A stretch of 64,000 bases of DNA from Streptomyces flaveolus (GTDB lineage Bacteria > Actinomycetota > Actinomycetes > Streptomycetales > Streptomycetaceae), in contig NZ_JNWV01000036.1 in the NCBI RefSeq assembly GCF_000716535.1, positions 1-64,000 on the forward strand. Direction: 5' to 3'. A program made the translations under genes and the position numbers. The notes under the pieces were generated by a model. It made no database searches and was not told where the DNA came from. It was given only the letters and a program-made list of their open reading frames with translations. This document shows positions 34,791-44,231 of this stretch, in pieces; position 1 is the first letter of the stretch; the number at the start of each line of letters is the position of its first letter.

Positions 34791-35672
34791 ATGGATCTGC
34801 GTCAGTTCCGGTACTTCCTCGCCGTCGCGGAAGAACGCCACTTCGGGCGTGCGGCCGAGCGGCTCCACATGGCCCAACCACCGCTCTCGCAGGCGATCCG
34901 GCAGCTCGAGGGCGAGCTCGGCGTCGCCCTGTTCCACCGCACCACACGCCGGGTCGACCTCACCGACGCCGGCCGCGCCTACCTCGACCGGGTGCGAGGC
35001 ATCCTCGCCGAAGTCGACCAGGCCGCCGACCACGCACGCCGGGTCGCCGCCGGTTCGGTCGGCCACCTCACCCTCGGCTGTGTCGGCTCGGCGACGTACA
35101 GCCTGCTGCCTACGCTCTCGCGTCACCTCGCCACCGAACTGCCGGGCATCGACTTCTCCTTCCGCGGGGAGATGCTCGTCCCGGATCAGGTGGAGGCGCT
35201 GCGCGGCGGCGCGATCGACGTGGCCCTGCTGCGCCCGCCCGCCGCCGGCCCGCCGCTCGCGGTCCACACCCTGCGCCGGGACCGCCTCGTGGTGGCGCTT
35301 CCGGCCGATCATCCACTCGCGGCGAAGAGCCGGGTGCGCGCCGCCGACCTCGCCGGAGTCGACCTGATCACGCACTCGGCGGACCGTCACTCGGTCATGC
35401 ACGACGTCGTGCTCGGTGTCCTGCGGCGCGCCGGCGTCGAGGCGCACATCCGGCACGAGGTCGGAGAGACCTCGACGCTCATCACCCTCGTCGCCGGTGG
35501 CCTCGGAGTCGCGATCGCGCCCGAGCCGGTGACCGCGCTCGCGCTCGACGGTGTCGCCTACCGGCCCCTGGTGCGCCCGGCAGCGGCGGTCGAACTCGCC
35601 GTCGCCCACCGTGCCGACCGCCACGAGCCCCACCTGGTTCGCGCGGTCGAGGTCATTCGCCGGCTCTTCTGA
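34791..35672 (+). CDS. LysR-family regulator of the thiolase/CoA-transferase operon
   Basis: A 293-residue LTTR of the CatR/BenM/PcaQ-like group: LRQFRYFLAVAEERHFGRAA and LHMAQPPLSQAIRQLE winged helix, then an effector domain with GAIDVALLRPP. Its divergence from pcaF-IJ and the intervening dyad indicate control of that operon, probably by a pathway intermediate such as 3-oxoadipate or a muconate-type compound. Confidence 0.88.
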   Translation: MDLRQFRYFLAVAEERHFGRAAERLHMAQPPLSQAIRQLEGELGVALFHRTTRRVDLTDAGRAYLDRVRGILAEVDQAADHARRVAAGSVGHLTLGCVGSATYSLLPTLSRHLATELPGIDFSFRGEMLVPDQVEALRGGAIDVALLRPPAAGPPLAVHTLRRDRLVVALPADHPLAAKSRVRAADLAGVDLITHSADRHSVMHDVVLGVLRRAGVEAHIRHEVGETSTLITLVAGGLGVAIAPEPVTALALDGVAYRPLVRPAAAVELAVAHRADRHEPHLVRAVEVIRRLF

Positions 35673-36080
35673 GATCCAGCGTTGGCTTTGTCCCACCTGC
35701 TGCTCGCGCTGCTGGAGGCGGCGACGGCGGGAATGTGGCGCTTACGGATGCCGCTTTTGTAGGCAATGTCCGCAGGTATTTGTGCGGAGATTATGGACAT
35801 GGCGTCGCCGTATCCAGGGTGTCCGCCGAGGAATGTCGGCCACTTGTCCATCCCGGCGGACCGACACCCCTTTCCATGGCCCCCCACCTGGCAGCCACCG
35901 GCGTACCGCAGATGGGTGATACCGGTCCGCACACCGAGGTCGGAGCGGTGCTGTCCGTCGCATGAACGAGGTATTCGAACGTCGATCACCGACATCACCC
36001 AGGGAATTCGTTGACGCGCACGAAAGCATTGCCGACGCTTTCTTCCATAACGGAGGATCGGCGGGACTGGGGAACTTCTC
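35673..36080 (+). other. 408-base promoter region upstream of the maleylacetate reductase
   Basis: No gene is recognisable. A dyad TCCGCA-N8-TGCGGA lies at 35769-35788, and a TTGACG box at 36011 lies about 70 bases before the reductase start, with a weak match (GACGCT) 17 bases further. The length and the dyad suggest regulated expression by one of the large regulators downstream. Confidence 0.45.
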
Positions 36081-37214
36081 ATGAAGACATTCGTGCATCG
36101 CGGCCAGGTCACCAAGGTGGTGTTCGGCAGCGGCGCGCGCCGCCGTATCCCCGAAGAGGTCGATGCCCTCGGATGCCGTCGGGTGCTCATCCTGAGCACA
36201 CCTGGTCAAGTGGACCGGGCGGCGGAGATCCGCGACCTGCTCGGTACCGCGGCCGTGGGGTCCTTCGCCGAAGCGGCACCCCACACCCCTGTCGAGATCA
36301 CCGAGGAGGCCGTCGCGTACTCCGGGACCGTAAACGCGGACTGCGTGCTCGCCGTGGGCGGTGGATCGACCATCGGCCTCGGCAAGGCGATCGCCGTGCG
36401 GACCGGTCTTCCGCAGCTGGGGCTACCCACCACCTATGCCGGCTCGGAGATGACCCCGGTCCTCGGGGAGACCGAAGGCCGCAGAAAGACGACCCGGCGG
36501 CTGCCCGAAGCACTGCTCGACACAGTGGTGTACGACGTCGACCTGACGCTCACCCTGCCCGTGGCGGTATCGGTGGTCAGCGGCATCAACGCGATGGCGC
36601 ACGCAGTGGAGTCGCTCTACGCACAGGACCGGGATCCGGTCGCCTTTCTGCTGGCCGGTGAAGCCCTCGATGCCCTCGCGCGAGCCCTTCCGGTCATCGC
36701 TCGGCATCCGGAGGACGGCGAGGCGCGAGCGGATGCGTTGTACGGGGCGTGGCTGGCGGGCATGTGCCTCGGCACGGTGGGCATGGCCCTGCACCACAAG
36801 GTGTGCCATGTGCTCGGCGGCACGTTCGGACTTCCGCACGCCGAGACCCACGCGGTCGTCCTGCCGCACGTGGTCGCCTACAACGGGCCGTCGGCCCCGG
36901 AAGCCATGGCGCGCGTGACGCGCTCGCTGCCGGGGGAGGACGCCGCGAGCGGTCTCTTCGACTTCGCCGGGCGGCTCGGCGCCCCCAGGGCACTGCGGGA
37001 CCTCGGCATGCCGGAATCGGGCATCGACCAGGCGGCCGAACTCATCGTGCGGGACGGCTACTGGAATCCGCGACCCGTGGATCGGGCCGCGGTCCGCGCC
37101 TTCCTCACCCGCGCCTGGGCAGGGGAGCCGCCGTACACACCACCCGCCGACGAACATCCCCGGTCCCGTTCCAGCACTGAACACTCAACCACCACAGGAG
37201 CGCGCCGTGCGTGA
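36081..37214 (+). CDS. maleylacetate reductase
   Basis: A 377-residue iron-type alcohol dehydrogenase-fold enzyme reducing maleylacetate to 3-oxoadipate with NAD(P)H. VGGGSTIGLGKAIA (about 92-105) is the dinucleotide loop; LPTTYAGSEMTP, INAMAHAVESLYA and HHKVCHVLGGTFGLPHAETHAVVLP are specific to maleylacetate reductases. The final ~30 residues (Pro/Ser/Thr-rich) look like an extension. Overlaps the dioxygenase start by 8 bases, so the ring-cleavage product is passed to a co-translated enzyme. Confidence 0.9.
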   Translation: MKTFVHRGQVTKVVFGSGARRRIPEEVDALGCRRVLILSTPGQVDRAAEIRDLLGTAAVGSFAEAAPHTPVEITEEAVAYSGTVNADCVLAVGGGSTIGLGKAIAVRTGLPQLGLPTTYAGSEMTPVLGETEGRRKTTRRLPEALLDTVVYDVDLTLTLPVAVSVVSGINAMAHAVESLYAQDRDPVAFLLAGEALDALARALPVIARHPEDGEARADALYGAWLAGMCLGTVGMALHHKVCHVLGGTFGLPHAETHAVVLPHVVAYNGPSAPEAMARVTRSLPGEDAASGLFDFAGRLGAPRALRDLGMPESGIDQAAELIVRDGYWNPRPVDRAAVRAFLTRAWAGEPPYTPPADEHPRSRSSTEHSTTTGARRA

Positions 37215-38076
37215 TCTGACCAGCGACACCATCACCGAGGCTGTGATCTCGACCATGCGGGACACCAAGGACTCCCGTCTCGCGGAGATCCTCGAATCGC
37301 TGGTGCGGCATGTCCACTCCTTCGTTCGCGAAGTCCGGCTGACGGAGGAGGAGTGGGCCCGGGGAGTGGACTTCCTGACCCGTACCGGGCAGACGTGCAC
37401 GCCGACGCGCCAGGAGTTCATCCTCCTGTCCGACGTACTGGGCGTCACGACCCTGGTCGACGCCCTGAACAACCGGCGCCCCGCCGGAGCCACGCAGAAC
37501 AGTGTCCTCGGCCCCTTCTTCAGGGACGACCGGCCGCAGCACCCCGACGCCGCCGACATCTCCGGAGGCCTGCCGGGTATCCCACTGTTCTTCGAGGGAC
37601 AGGTCGTGAACCGCGAGGGAGCGCCGGTGGCGGGCGCGGCGGTGGACGTCTGGCACAGTGACGCGGAAGGCCACTACGACGTGGACGTACCCGGCCGGGT
37701 CGACCCGGCCATGCGCGCTCTGCTCCGGACGGACGAGACCGGACACTTCAGTTTCCGTTCCATCCGACCGTCCAGCTACCCCATACCCGGTGACGGGCCG
37801 GTCGGTGAATACATGAGCGCGACCGGCAGGTCCCTCATGCGTCCCGCACACGTGCACCTCCTGATCGACGCTCCGGACTTCCAGCGCGTGACGACCATGC
37901 TCTTCCCTTCGGACGACCCGCACCTGGACGCGGATCCGGTGTTCGGGGTCAAGGAGTCGCTCGTCCAGTCCTTCGACACCTACCCGGCCGACGCCGGACC
38001 CCGCCGCGGGCTGACCGACGGGCCGTACACCGTGCTGCGCCACACCTTCGTCCTCGAACCCCGTCCCGCGGACTGA
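37207..38076 (+). CDS. hydroxyquinol 1,2-dioxygenase (intradiol)
   Basis: A 289-residue Fe(III) intradiol dioxygenase cleaving 1,2,4-trihydroxybenzene to maleylacetate. The four iron ligands are visible as Tyr157 (AEGHYDV), Tyr191 (RPSSYPIP), His215 and His217 (RPAHVHLLI). The N-terminal helical linker domain (residues 1-110, QEFILLSDVLGVTTLVDALN, VLGPFFRDD) matches catechol/hydroxyquinol dioxygenases rather than protocatechuate enzymes. GTG start preceded by AGGAG. Catechol 1,2-dioxygenase is the alternative, but coupling to maleylacetate reductase argues for hydroxyquinol. Confidence 0.92.
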   Translation: MRDLTSDTITEAVISTMRDTKDSRLAEILESLVRHVHSFVREVRLTEEEWARGVDFLTRTGQTCTPTRQEFILLSDVLGVTTLVDALNNRRPAGATQNSVLGPFFRDDRPQHPDAADISGGLPGIPLFFEGQVVNREGAPVAGAAVDVWHSDAEGHYDVDVPGRVDPAMRALLRTDETGHFSFRSIRPSSYPIPGDGPVGEYMSATGRSLMRPAHVHLLIDAPDFQRVTTMLFPSDDPHLDADPVFGVKESLVQSFDTYPADAGPRRGLTDGPYTVLRHTFVLEPRPAD

Positions 38077-38117
38077 TCTCCACGGTCGCCACACGCACCG
38101 TCGGGAGGCGGTCATCC

Positions 38118-41100
38118 ATGAGGAGCAGCGACCCTGGTGCAACGAGCGGTGCCCTGCCCCGGTTGCCCAGCCACGTCATTCCCCGACCGAGACTGGTCCA
38201 CAGGATCCATCAGTTGCTGGACCGGTACCCGGTGCTCGTCATGGCGGCTTCGGCAGGGTCGGGCAAGACGACCGCCGCGGTCCAGGCCGTCCGGGAACTG
38301 TCCAGCCCTGTCGCCTGGGTGTCGCTCCCGGGGCTGCCCGGCGATGCCGGCCCCGGCGGCGGTGGCCCCGGCGGCGGTGGCTCCGGCGTCGGCCGGCCGG
38401 CACTCACCCGCCTTCTCGAGGCAGCCGTCGAGCCCCATGTGCCGGCCGTGGCGGCCGAACTGACGGCTGCACTGGCGCCAGGGCGTACAGCGGCTGAAGC
38501 CGGCGCCCTGCTCGCCAGGCTGCTCGCCGGCAGGGATCTGGTGCTGGTGCTCGACGGCGTGGAGACGATCGGTGGGGACACCGACGCGGCGTGGCTGCTC
38601 ACCGCACTGGTGGGGAGCCTGCCGGAAGGGCCGCGGCTGGTACTGATCTCCCGACAGGATCTGCCGCGGAGCCTCGGGGGTCTCGGCGATGTCCATCGCG
38701 TCGTCTTCCTCGAGGACGAGGATCTCGCCTTCGACGTGGCCGAGGCCGCCGAGTGCCTTCGGGGCATCGGCCGAGACACCGACCCCCGCCGACCGGTCGA
38801 CACGATGGGGGGCTGGGTCACCGGAGTCCTGTACGACTGGTGGGACGCCGACTCCTCCGTTTCCGCCGTACAGCACGATCGCCTCGCGGTCGAACTGCTG
38901 GCTCAGCTCACGGCCGCGGAGGCGTCGCTGCTCGTGCGCACGAGCCTGCTGGACGACGGTGTGACGGCCGAGCAGGCGAACGCCCTCGGACTGCCGTCGC
39001 CGGACCGGACGATGGCCGCCCTGCGCGGCCGGCGGCTACCGCTCGCCTGGTCCCCCGACGGCAGCACCATGGTCGCCCTGCCGCGGTTCCGCCGGTATCT
39101 CCAACGCGAGGTCCTTCGCCTGGACGAGGACTCTCTGCGTGCGTTGCGGCGGGCCTACGCCACGTTGCTCCAGGGCAGGGGGCGCCACGAGGATGCCGTG
39201 GCCGAACTGCTGATGAGCGGCGACACCGACACCGCCCGACGCGCCGCGGAACGCGTCCTGCCCGATGTACTGGGCCGACTCGACCTCGCGACCGCCGAGA
39301 GCTGGCTCGACCGCATGCGCCCGGCGCCCCGGCCGCTGACACCGAACTTGGCCGCGGCGGGGCTCCACGTCGCCTTCGGACTCGAACAGTGCTGGCGTGG
39401 CGCGCACTTGGCCGAACATCACGGTCGAGCGTGGTGGAGCGAACTCGCCGGACAACCCGGGGGCGCGGAGGACCTGGCCCTGCTGGTGTGGTGTCTGTGG
39501 CACGTGGGGAGCACCGACGGGGCGCGCGAGATCCTGCGCGTCATGCCTGCGGGGCACCCGCACGACATCGCCACGGCTCTGCTGGCTCTGGCGGACGGCA
39601 GCACGCCCCGGCTTGCCCCGGACCTTCTCGACGGCGTCACAGGACCCCTTGAGGCCATGGCGACACGCATCGCCTTCATGAGCGGGCAGTTGCGCCAACT
39701 GCAGGACCACTCGCCCGGCGCCCGGCACAGAGCGGCGGGCGCGCCATGGACGGTCGCCGCGGCTCGCGCCGAGGGACGTGTCTTCCAGGCGGAGCAGGCG
39801 CACGCGACGCTCGGAGACGGACAGCGCCCCGTCTGGCTGGCGGCGATCGAGACCGCGGAGCTGATGTCCGATCTCGGACGCCGGGACGAGGCATGGGCCG
39901 CACTTCTGGCGGGCCGGGAGCGGATCGCAGCGACCGGTTCCCGCGTGTACGAGATCCTCAGCCTGCTCCTTGAGGCAAAACTCGCCCTGCGCCTGGATCG
40001 TGATCTGCCGCGAGCGGCTCGGGCGCTCGCCGAGGCGGAGCGCCGAGGGTGCGCGCGCTACGCGTTCACCGCGGGACTGGCGGGCACCTGGCACGGGCTG
40101 GAGCTGCTGCTGGCCGGTCGCGACCACGACGCGGTGCCCCACCTCACCACGGCGGTTTCCGCAATGCGAACGGGCCATGGTGGTCTGGCACTTCCGATGG
40201 CGGCCGTCTACTTGAGCGAGGCGTTGTGGCGCACCGGCGACGAGGACGGCGCGGATGCCGCCGCCGACCTGGCTCTGGACGTCGCCACGGCCCAGGGCAC
40301 CCGCAATCTGCTGGTGCAGGCCCTGGAGGACATGCCCTCCGTCGCCGTGCGCCGGGCCGACGCGCAACCGTCACACACCTCGCGCTGGCACGAACTGGTG
40401 TCCGCTCTCTCGACCGCGAGACCGGTGAGTGGGTGCGCTGTCCCCCGACTGACGCTCCAGGACCTCGGCCCGGTGCGGCTGGTCGCCGATGGGCGGGAGC
40501 TCCACCCCCGTCTGGCCAAGAGCGTCGAATTGCTCGCCTTCCTCGTGTCCCGGCCCGCGGGGAGCGCGAGGCGCCAGGACCTCCTGCGGGCGCTCTTCCC
40601 AGGGCGGAGCGACGCCACGGGGCGCAGCTACCTCAGGCAGGCCGTCTACCGGCTGCGGGAGGTGCTGCCCGACGGATTGTCGCTCCTCCAGGATCGTGAT
40701 GTGTACACGCTGACGCCGGCGTCCGCGGTCACTAGCGCCTCAGGGACCCTGCAGCGACTGCTGGCAGAAGCGGCACGGCAGGATGGCGAGCACCGGTGGG
40801 AGACACTCCAGTACGCGCTGAGCATCGCCGAACGCGGCTCCTACTTCGACTCCCTCTCGACACACTGGCTCGACACCAGGCGCGCCGAACTCGATGCCGC
40901 GCTCCTGCAGGCCCGCGTGGACGCGGCGACCGTGGCACTGCACCTGGGCCGCGTCCGGGAGGCCCGTCGGCTCGCCCGTGCCGTACTGGACAGCGATCCC
41001 TACCGTGAACAGGCCTGGCGGCTCGCCCTGATCGCTGCGGAGGCGGCCGGATCGGACGATGAACTGCTCGACCTGTACCGCGCTTATCTGCGCGCCATGA

Positions 41101-41162
41101 AGGAGATCGAAGTGCCGCCGTCCGCGGACCTGAGACGCCTGGTCGACCGACTGCGCCGGTGA
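38118..41162 (+). CDS. large ATPase regulator with C-terminal SARP-like (wHTH plus BTAD) module
   Basis: A 1014-residue regulator. Residues 1-350 form a MalT-like STAND NTPase: Walker A ASAGSGKTT (44-52) and the hhhhD strand LVLVLDGVETIGGD. About 350-770 is helical and TPR-like. From about 779 a winged-helix domain (LGPVRLVADGRELHPRLAKSV) followed by a bacterial transcriptional activator domain (HWLDTRRAELDAALLQARVD, then YREQAWRLALIAAEAAG) ends the protein. Canonical large SARPs such as AfsR carry this module at the N-terminus; here the order is reversed. A Gly-rich insert (GDAGPGGGGPGGGGSG) lies near residue 78. Located 41 bases after the dioxygenase, it probably activates the hydroxyquinol genes. 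GGGAGG precedes the ATG. Confidence 0.82.
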   Translation: MRSSDPGATSGALPRLPSHVIPRPRLVHRIHQLLDRYPVLVMAASAGSGKTTAAVQAVRELSSPVAWVSLPGLPGDAGPGGGGPGGGGSGVGRPALTRLLEAAVEPHVPAVAAELTAALAPGRTAAEAGALLARLLAGRDLVLVLDGVETIGGDTDAAWLLTALVGSLPEGPRLVLISRQDLPRSLGGLGDVHRVVFLEDEDLAFDVAEAAECLRGIGRDTDPRRPVDTMGGWVTGVLYDWWDADSSVSAVQHDRLAVELLAQLTAAEASLLVRTSLLDDGVTAEQANALGLPSPDRTMAALRGRRLPLAWSPDGSTMVALPRFRRYLQREVLRLDEDSLRALRRAYATLLQGRGRHEDAVAELLMSGDTDTARRAAERVLPDVLGRLDLATAESWLDRMRPAPRPLTPNLAAAGLHVAFGLEQCWRGAHLAEHHGRAWWSELAGQPGGAEDLALLVWCLWHVGSTDGAREILRVMPAGHPHDIATALLALADGSTPRLAPDLLDGVTGPLEAMATRIAFMSGQLRQLQDHSPGARHRAAGAPWTVAAARAEGRVFQAEQAHATLGDGQRPVWLAAIETAELMSDLGRRDEAWAALLAGRERIAATGSRVYEILSLLLEAKLALRLDRDLPRAARALAEAERRGCARYAFTAGLAGTWHGLELLLAGRDHDAVPHLTTAVSAMRTGHGGLALPMAAVYLSEALWRTGDEDGADAAADLALDVATAQGTRNLLVQALEDMPSVAVRRADAQPSHTSRWHELVSALSTARPVSGCAVPRLTLQDLGPVRLVADGRELHPRLAKSVELLAFLVSRPAGSARRQDLLRALFPGRSDATGRSYLRQAVYRLREVLPDGLSLLQDRDVYTLTPASAVTSASGTLQRLLAEAARQDGEHRWETLQYALSIAERGSYFDSLSTHWLDTRRAELDAALLQARVDAATVALHLGRVREARRLARAVLDSDPYREQAWRLALIAAEAAGSDDELLDLYRAYLRAMKEIEVPPSADLRRLVDRLRR

Positions 41163-41285
41163 GCCGGCAGACCGTGCGGCCGTCCGGTGACGTCCGGCGC
41201 ACGATGCGATTTCTCCGCCGTTAACAGCTGGCGGTGCACGCTTCCCACAGGCATGAGGGCCCAACTCCCTTCAATGGAGGTCCCG

Positions 41286-41774
41286 ATGATGGAAACCCTT
41301 GACACGACAGCCGATTTCCGGGCCACGATGAGCCGGCTCGCCACGGGTGTCAGCGTGATCACCACGTTCTCCGGAAGCAACCCCATCGGCATGACGGCGA
41401 GCGCCGTCTCCGCCCTCTCCCTGGACCCGCTCCAGCTGATCGTGTGCATCGCCAACCACCTCTACACGCGGACCGCGATCGCGGAGCACGGCCGCTTCGC
41501 CGTCAACGTCCTCGGCGAGGGCGGCGAGGCCCTGGCACGGAACTTCGCCGCGTCCAAGCCGGACAAGTTCGCGGGTGTCGAGACCGTCGGCGACCACGGG
41601 GTGCCGGTGTTGCGGGACGCCATCGCGGCTGTCGTGTGCGACGTCGCCGAGGCGCTTCCCGGCGGGGACCACACCATCTTCGTGGGTGACGTCCGCCACT
41701 GCGTGCACCAGGCGAACTGCCGGCCGCTGGTCTATTTCGCGGGAGGCTTCGGCGCACTCAGGGATCCCCGATAG
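41286..41774 (+). CDS. flavin reductase, small component of the aromatic hydroxylase
   Basis: A 162-residue NAD(P)H:flavin oxidoreductase of the HpaC/DIM6 type: MSRLATGVSVITT, NPIGMTASAVSALSLDPLQLIVCI (flavin-binding), FAVNVLGEGGEALARNFA and a C-terminal LVYFAGGFGAL. GGAGG lies 5 bases before ATG 41286; an ATG three bases later is equivalent. It supplies reduced FAD to the HpaB-type oxygenase encoded at 44232-45749, the usual two-component pair. Confidence 0.88.
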   Translation: MMETLDTTADFRATMSRLATGVSVITTFSGSNPIGMTASAVSALSLDPLQLIVCIANHLYTRTAIAEHGRFAVNVLGEGGEALARNFAASKPDKFAGVETVGDHGVPVLRDAIAAVVCDVAEALPGGDHTIFVGDVRHCVHQANCRPLVYFAGGFGALRDPR

Positions 41775-41991
41775 CCCATGGCCGGAGCGTGGTGAGGAAC
41801 CGGAGTTCATCGAGCCGTTCCTGCCGACCGGCAGGAACGCCGAGGACGGAACTCTCCGGCACCTGTGGCAGCGGCCCGAAGGCGGCCGCTGCCAGCCCTC
41901 GGCCAGGCCTACCACCGCGATGCCCCCACTCCGCGAGACGAGTCATGACCCTGGATTGCCCGCTCGTCCCAACGACCCCACGGAAGGTGCC

Positions 41992-44211
41992 ATGACCAGC
42001 GCCGTGCCGACGTTCAAGCTGTGTCCTCCGGCCCAGCCCCCGCATCTCCTGACACGCCCGCGTCTGCTGCGCCGGCTCGAGGCTGCGACCGAACCCGTGG
42101 TGGTGGTCTCCGGTCCGGCCGGTGCCGGGAAGACGGTTCTGCTGGCCGAGTGGTCACAAGGCCGGGCGGCTCGCGGAGAGTGCGCCTGGCTCAGCCTGGA
42201 CGCCCACGACAACGCACCGGGCCGGCTCTGGGCCGGCATCCTGCGCGCACTGCACCACGTACGGCCGACATTGTCCGCCCGTCTGCACAGCGACGAATGG
42301 ACACTTGACGCATGGCTCGAGGAGATCCTGCCGAGCCTTGTGACCGGCCTGGACACGGAGGAACCGCTCACACTGATCCTCGACGGGCTGGAATCCATCA
42401 CGGACGCCGGCGCGGTCGGCAGCCTGGCGGACTTCCTCACGAGGATCCCCCGAGGCTTCCGCGTCATTCTGTCGACCCGGCACGTCCCCGGAAGTCCCCT
42501 TCCGGTGCTGCGCGCCCGTGGACTCGTCTCCGAGCTCGCCCCGCACGACCTGGCCTTCACCGCCGACGAAGCACAGGCGGTGCTCACCGATCTGCTCGGT
42601 TCCGCTCCGACCGCCGACACCGCGAACGCGCTGTACGAGGCCACCGAGGGATGGGCGGCGGGACTGTGCATCATGGGGCGTGCCCTCGCCCGTCCGGCGA
42701 ACGGGGCTGACGGGGAAGGGAGTCCGGTCCGTGGCAGTCAGGCGGTCAGCGAGTACCTGGCCACCGAGGTGCTCCACCAGCTCACCACCGAACAGCGCGA
42801 GTTCCTGCTGCGCACCAGTGTGCTCGACGAGCTGAGTGTCGGACCGTGCCAGGCCCTCGCCGGTGACCGGGCGGGCGTGCTGCTGCGCGAGCTGGCCCGG
42901 ACCGTGCAGCTGCTCGTGCCCCTCGCCGGCGACCCGTCGGCGTTCCGGCATCACCGAGCACTGTCCGCGCTGCTGTCCGAGGTGCTGATGCTCCAAGGAC
43001 CCGACACCGTCGCATCCCTGCACCGGTCCGCGGCCCAGTGGTACTCCCGGCAGGGGGAGACGACTGCGGCCGTACGGCACTGGGTGCTGGGCGGCGACGA
43101 GTCCGCGGCCGTCGCGTCGATTCTCGACGGCTGGCAGAAGGCGATCTCACCCGGCCGGGGTGCCGACATCTCGCATTGGCTGGAGCTCCTGCCGCCCCGC
43201 ATGGTCGCCGCCGACGCCAGGTTGTGCGTCGTGGCCGCGATGGCGGCTCTCTCGCAAGGCGCCCCGGAAAAGGCCCTGCGCTGGCTGGACGTGGCGCAGC
43301 TCCGTCAGAGGGGACCGCAGACGGTCGGCGAAGGCAGCTCGGTGTCCGATGCGGCGGCCGTCGCCGAGGCACTGGCCTGTTGTCTCAAGGGCGAGGTCCT
43401 GACCGCCGACCGCCTCGGCGAACTCGCCGTCGCCGCCACCACGCCGTTGACCTCATGGCGTGCCCTGGCCTGTACGGTCCGGGGCACGGCGCTGCTGTGG
43501 AGCCGCCGGTACGAGGAGGCGGAGGCGTTGCTCGGCGAGGCGACCCGTGACGCGCATGCCGCAGGGCACGGTCTGTCGCTCGTCCGCGCACTGGGTCTGC
43601 GGGCGATGTGCGCGCTGCTGGCCGGACAGCACGAGCAGGCACGCATGCTGAGCGACGAGGCCCTCCAGGCGGTCGCGACGGCCGGTCTGGACGGGCACTT
43701 CGTCGCTGCGCCCGCCTACGTCGGCCGGGCCGGCCTGCTCATCGAAGAGGGACGTATCGAGGAGGCCGCTCGGGTTCTGGCCGGTGCGGAAGCGGCGCTG
43801 GCGGGCTCGCCCCGGTTCGGAGGCGAGCCTCACGTACGCGCCCTGTGCCACTTCGCCCGGGCGCGACTCGAGAGCGCCCGGCACAACGCCGACGCGGCGC
43901 GGGCGGCCCGCGACGCAGCCGAGCGGGCAGCGGCTCGGTGCGAGTCGCCAGGGGTTCTGACGGATCTGCTGGAGCGAGTCGGCCGGGACACGGTCGTGAA
44001 GCCCGCCGTGCCCGGCCCCCAGGACCTGTCGGCGAGGGAGCGCCGGGTTCTGCGTGCCCTGTGCGGGCCGCTGACGCTGCGCGAGATAGCTTCCGAACTC
44101 TACGTGTCCCACAACACGGTCAAGACACAGGTACGAGCGATCTTCCGCAAACTCGACGCCCACGACAGAGACGGAGCGGTCGCACGGGCCCGGGAGTGCG
44201 GCATGCTCTGA
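41992..44211 (+). CDS. LuxR-family regulator, MalT/LAL type
   Basis: A 739-residue STAND regulator. N-terminal MalT-like segment LLTRPRLLRRLE, Walker A GPAGAGKT (41-48), LTLILDGLESIT Walker B-like strand and SLADFLTRIPRGFRVILSTR, a helical/TPR middle, and a C-terminal LuxR helix-turn-helix (LSARERRVLRALCGPLTLRE, then LYVSHNTVKTQVRAIFRKL). The ATG at 41992 gives the standard MalT-type start. It sits between the reductase and oxygenase genes of the hydroxylase pair, suggesting control of that step. Confidence 0.85.
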   Translation: MTSAVPTFKLCPPAQPPHLLTRPRLLRRLEAATEPVVVVSGPAGAGKTVLLAEWSQGRAARGECAWLSLDAHDNAPGRLWAGILRALHHVRPTLSARLHSDEWTLDAWLEEILPSLVTGLDTEEPLTLILDGLESITDAGAVGSLADFLTRIPRGFRVILSTRHVPGSPLPVLRARGLVSELAPHDLAFTADEAQAVLTDLLGSAPTADTANALYEATEGWAAGLCIMGRALARPANGADGEGSPVRGSQAVSEYLATEVLHQLTTEQREFLLRTSVLDELSVGPCQALAGDRAGVLLRELARTVQLLVPLAGDPSAFRHHRALSALLSEVLMLQGPDTVASLHRSAAQWYSRQGETTAAVRHWVLGGDESAAVASILDGWQKAISPGRGADISHWLELLPPRMVAADARLCVVAAMAALSQGAPEKALRWLDVAQLRQRGPQTVGEGSSVSDAAAVAEALACCLKGEVLTADRLGELAVAATTPLTSWRALACTVRGTALLWSRRYEEAEALLGEATRDAHAAGHGLSLVRALGLRAMCALLAGQHEQARMLSDEALQAVATAGLDGHFVAAPAYVGRAGLLIEEGRIEEAARVLAGAEAALAGSPRFGGEPHVRALCHFARARLESARHNADAARAARDAAERAAARCESPGVLTDLLERVGRDTVVKPAVPGPQDLSARERRVLRALCGPLTLREIASELYVSHNTVKTQVRAIFRKLDAHDRDGAVARARECGML

Positions 44212-44231
44212 CCCGGGCCCGCGCCGTCTGG

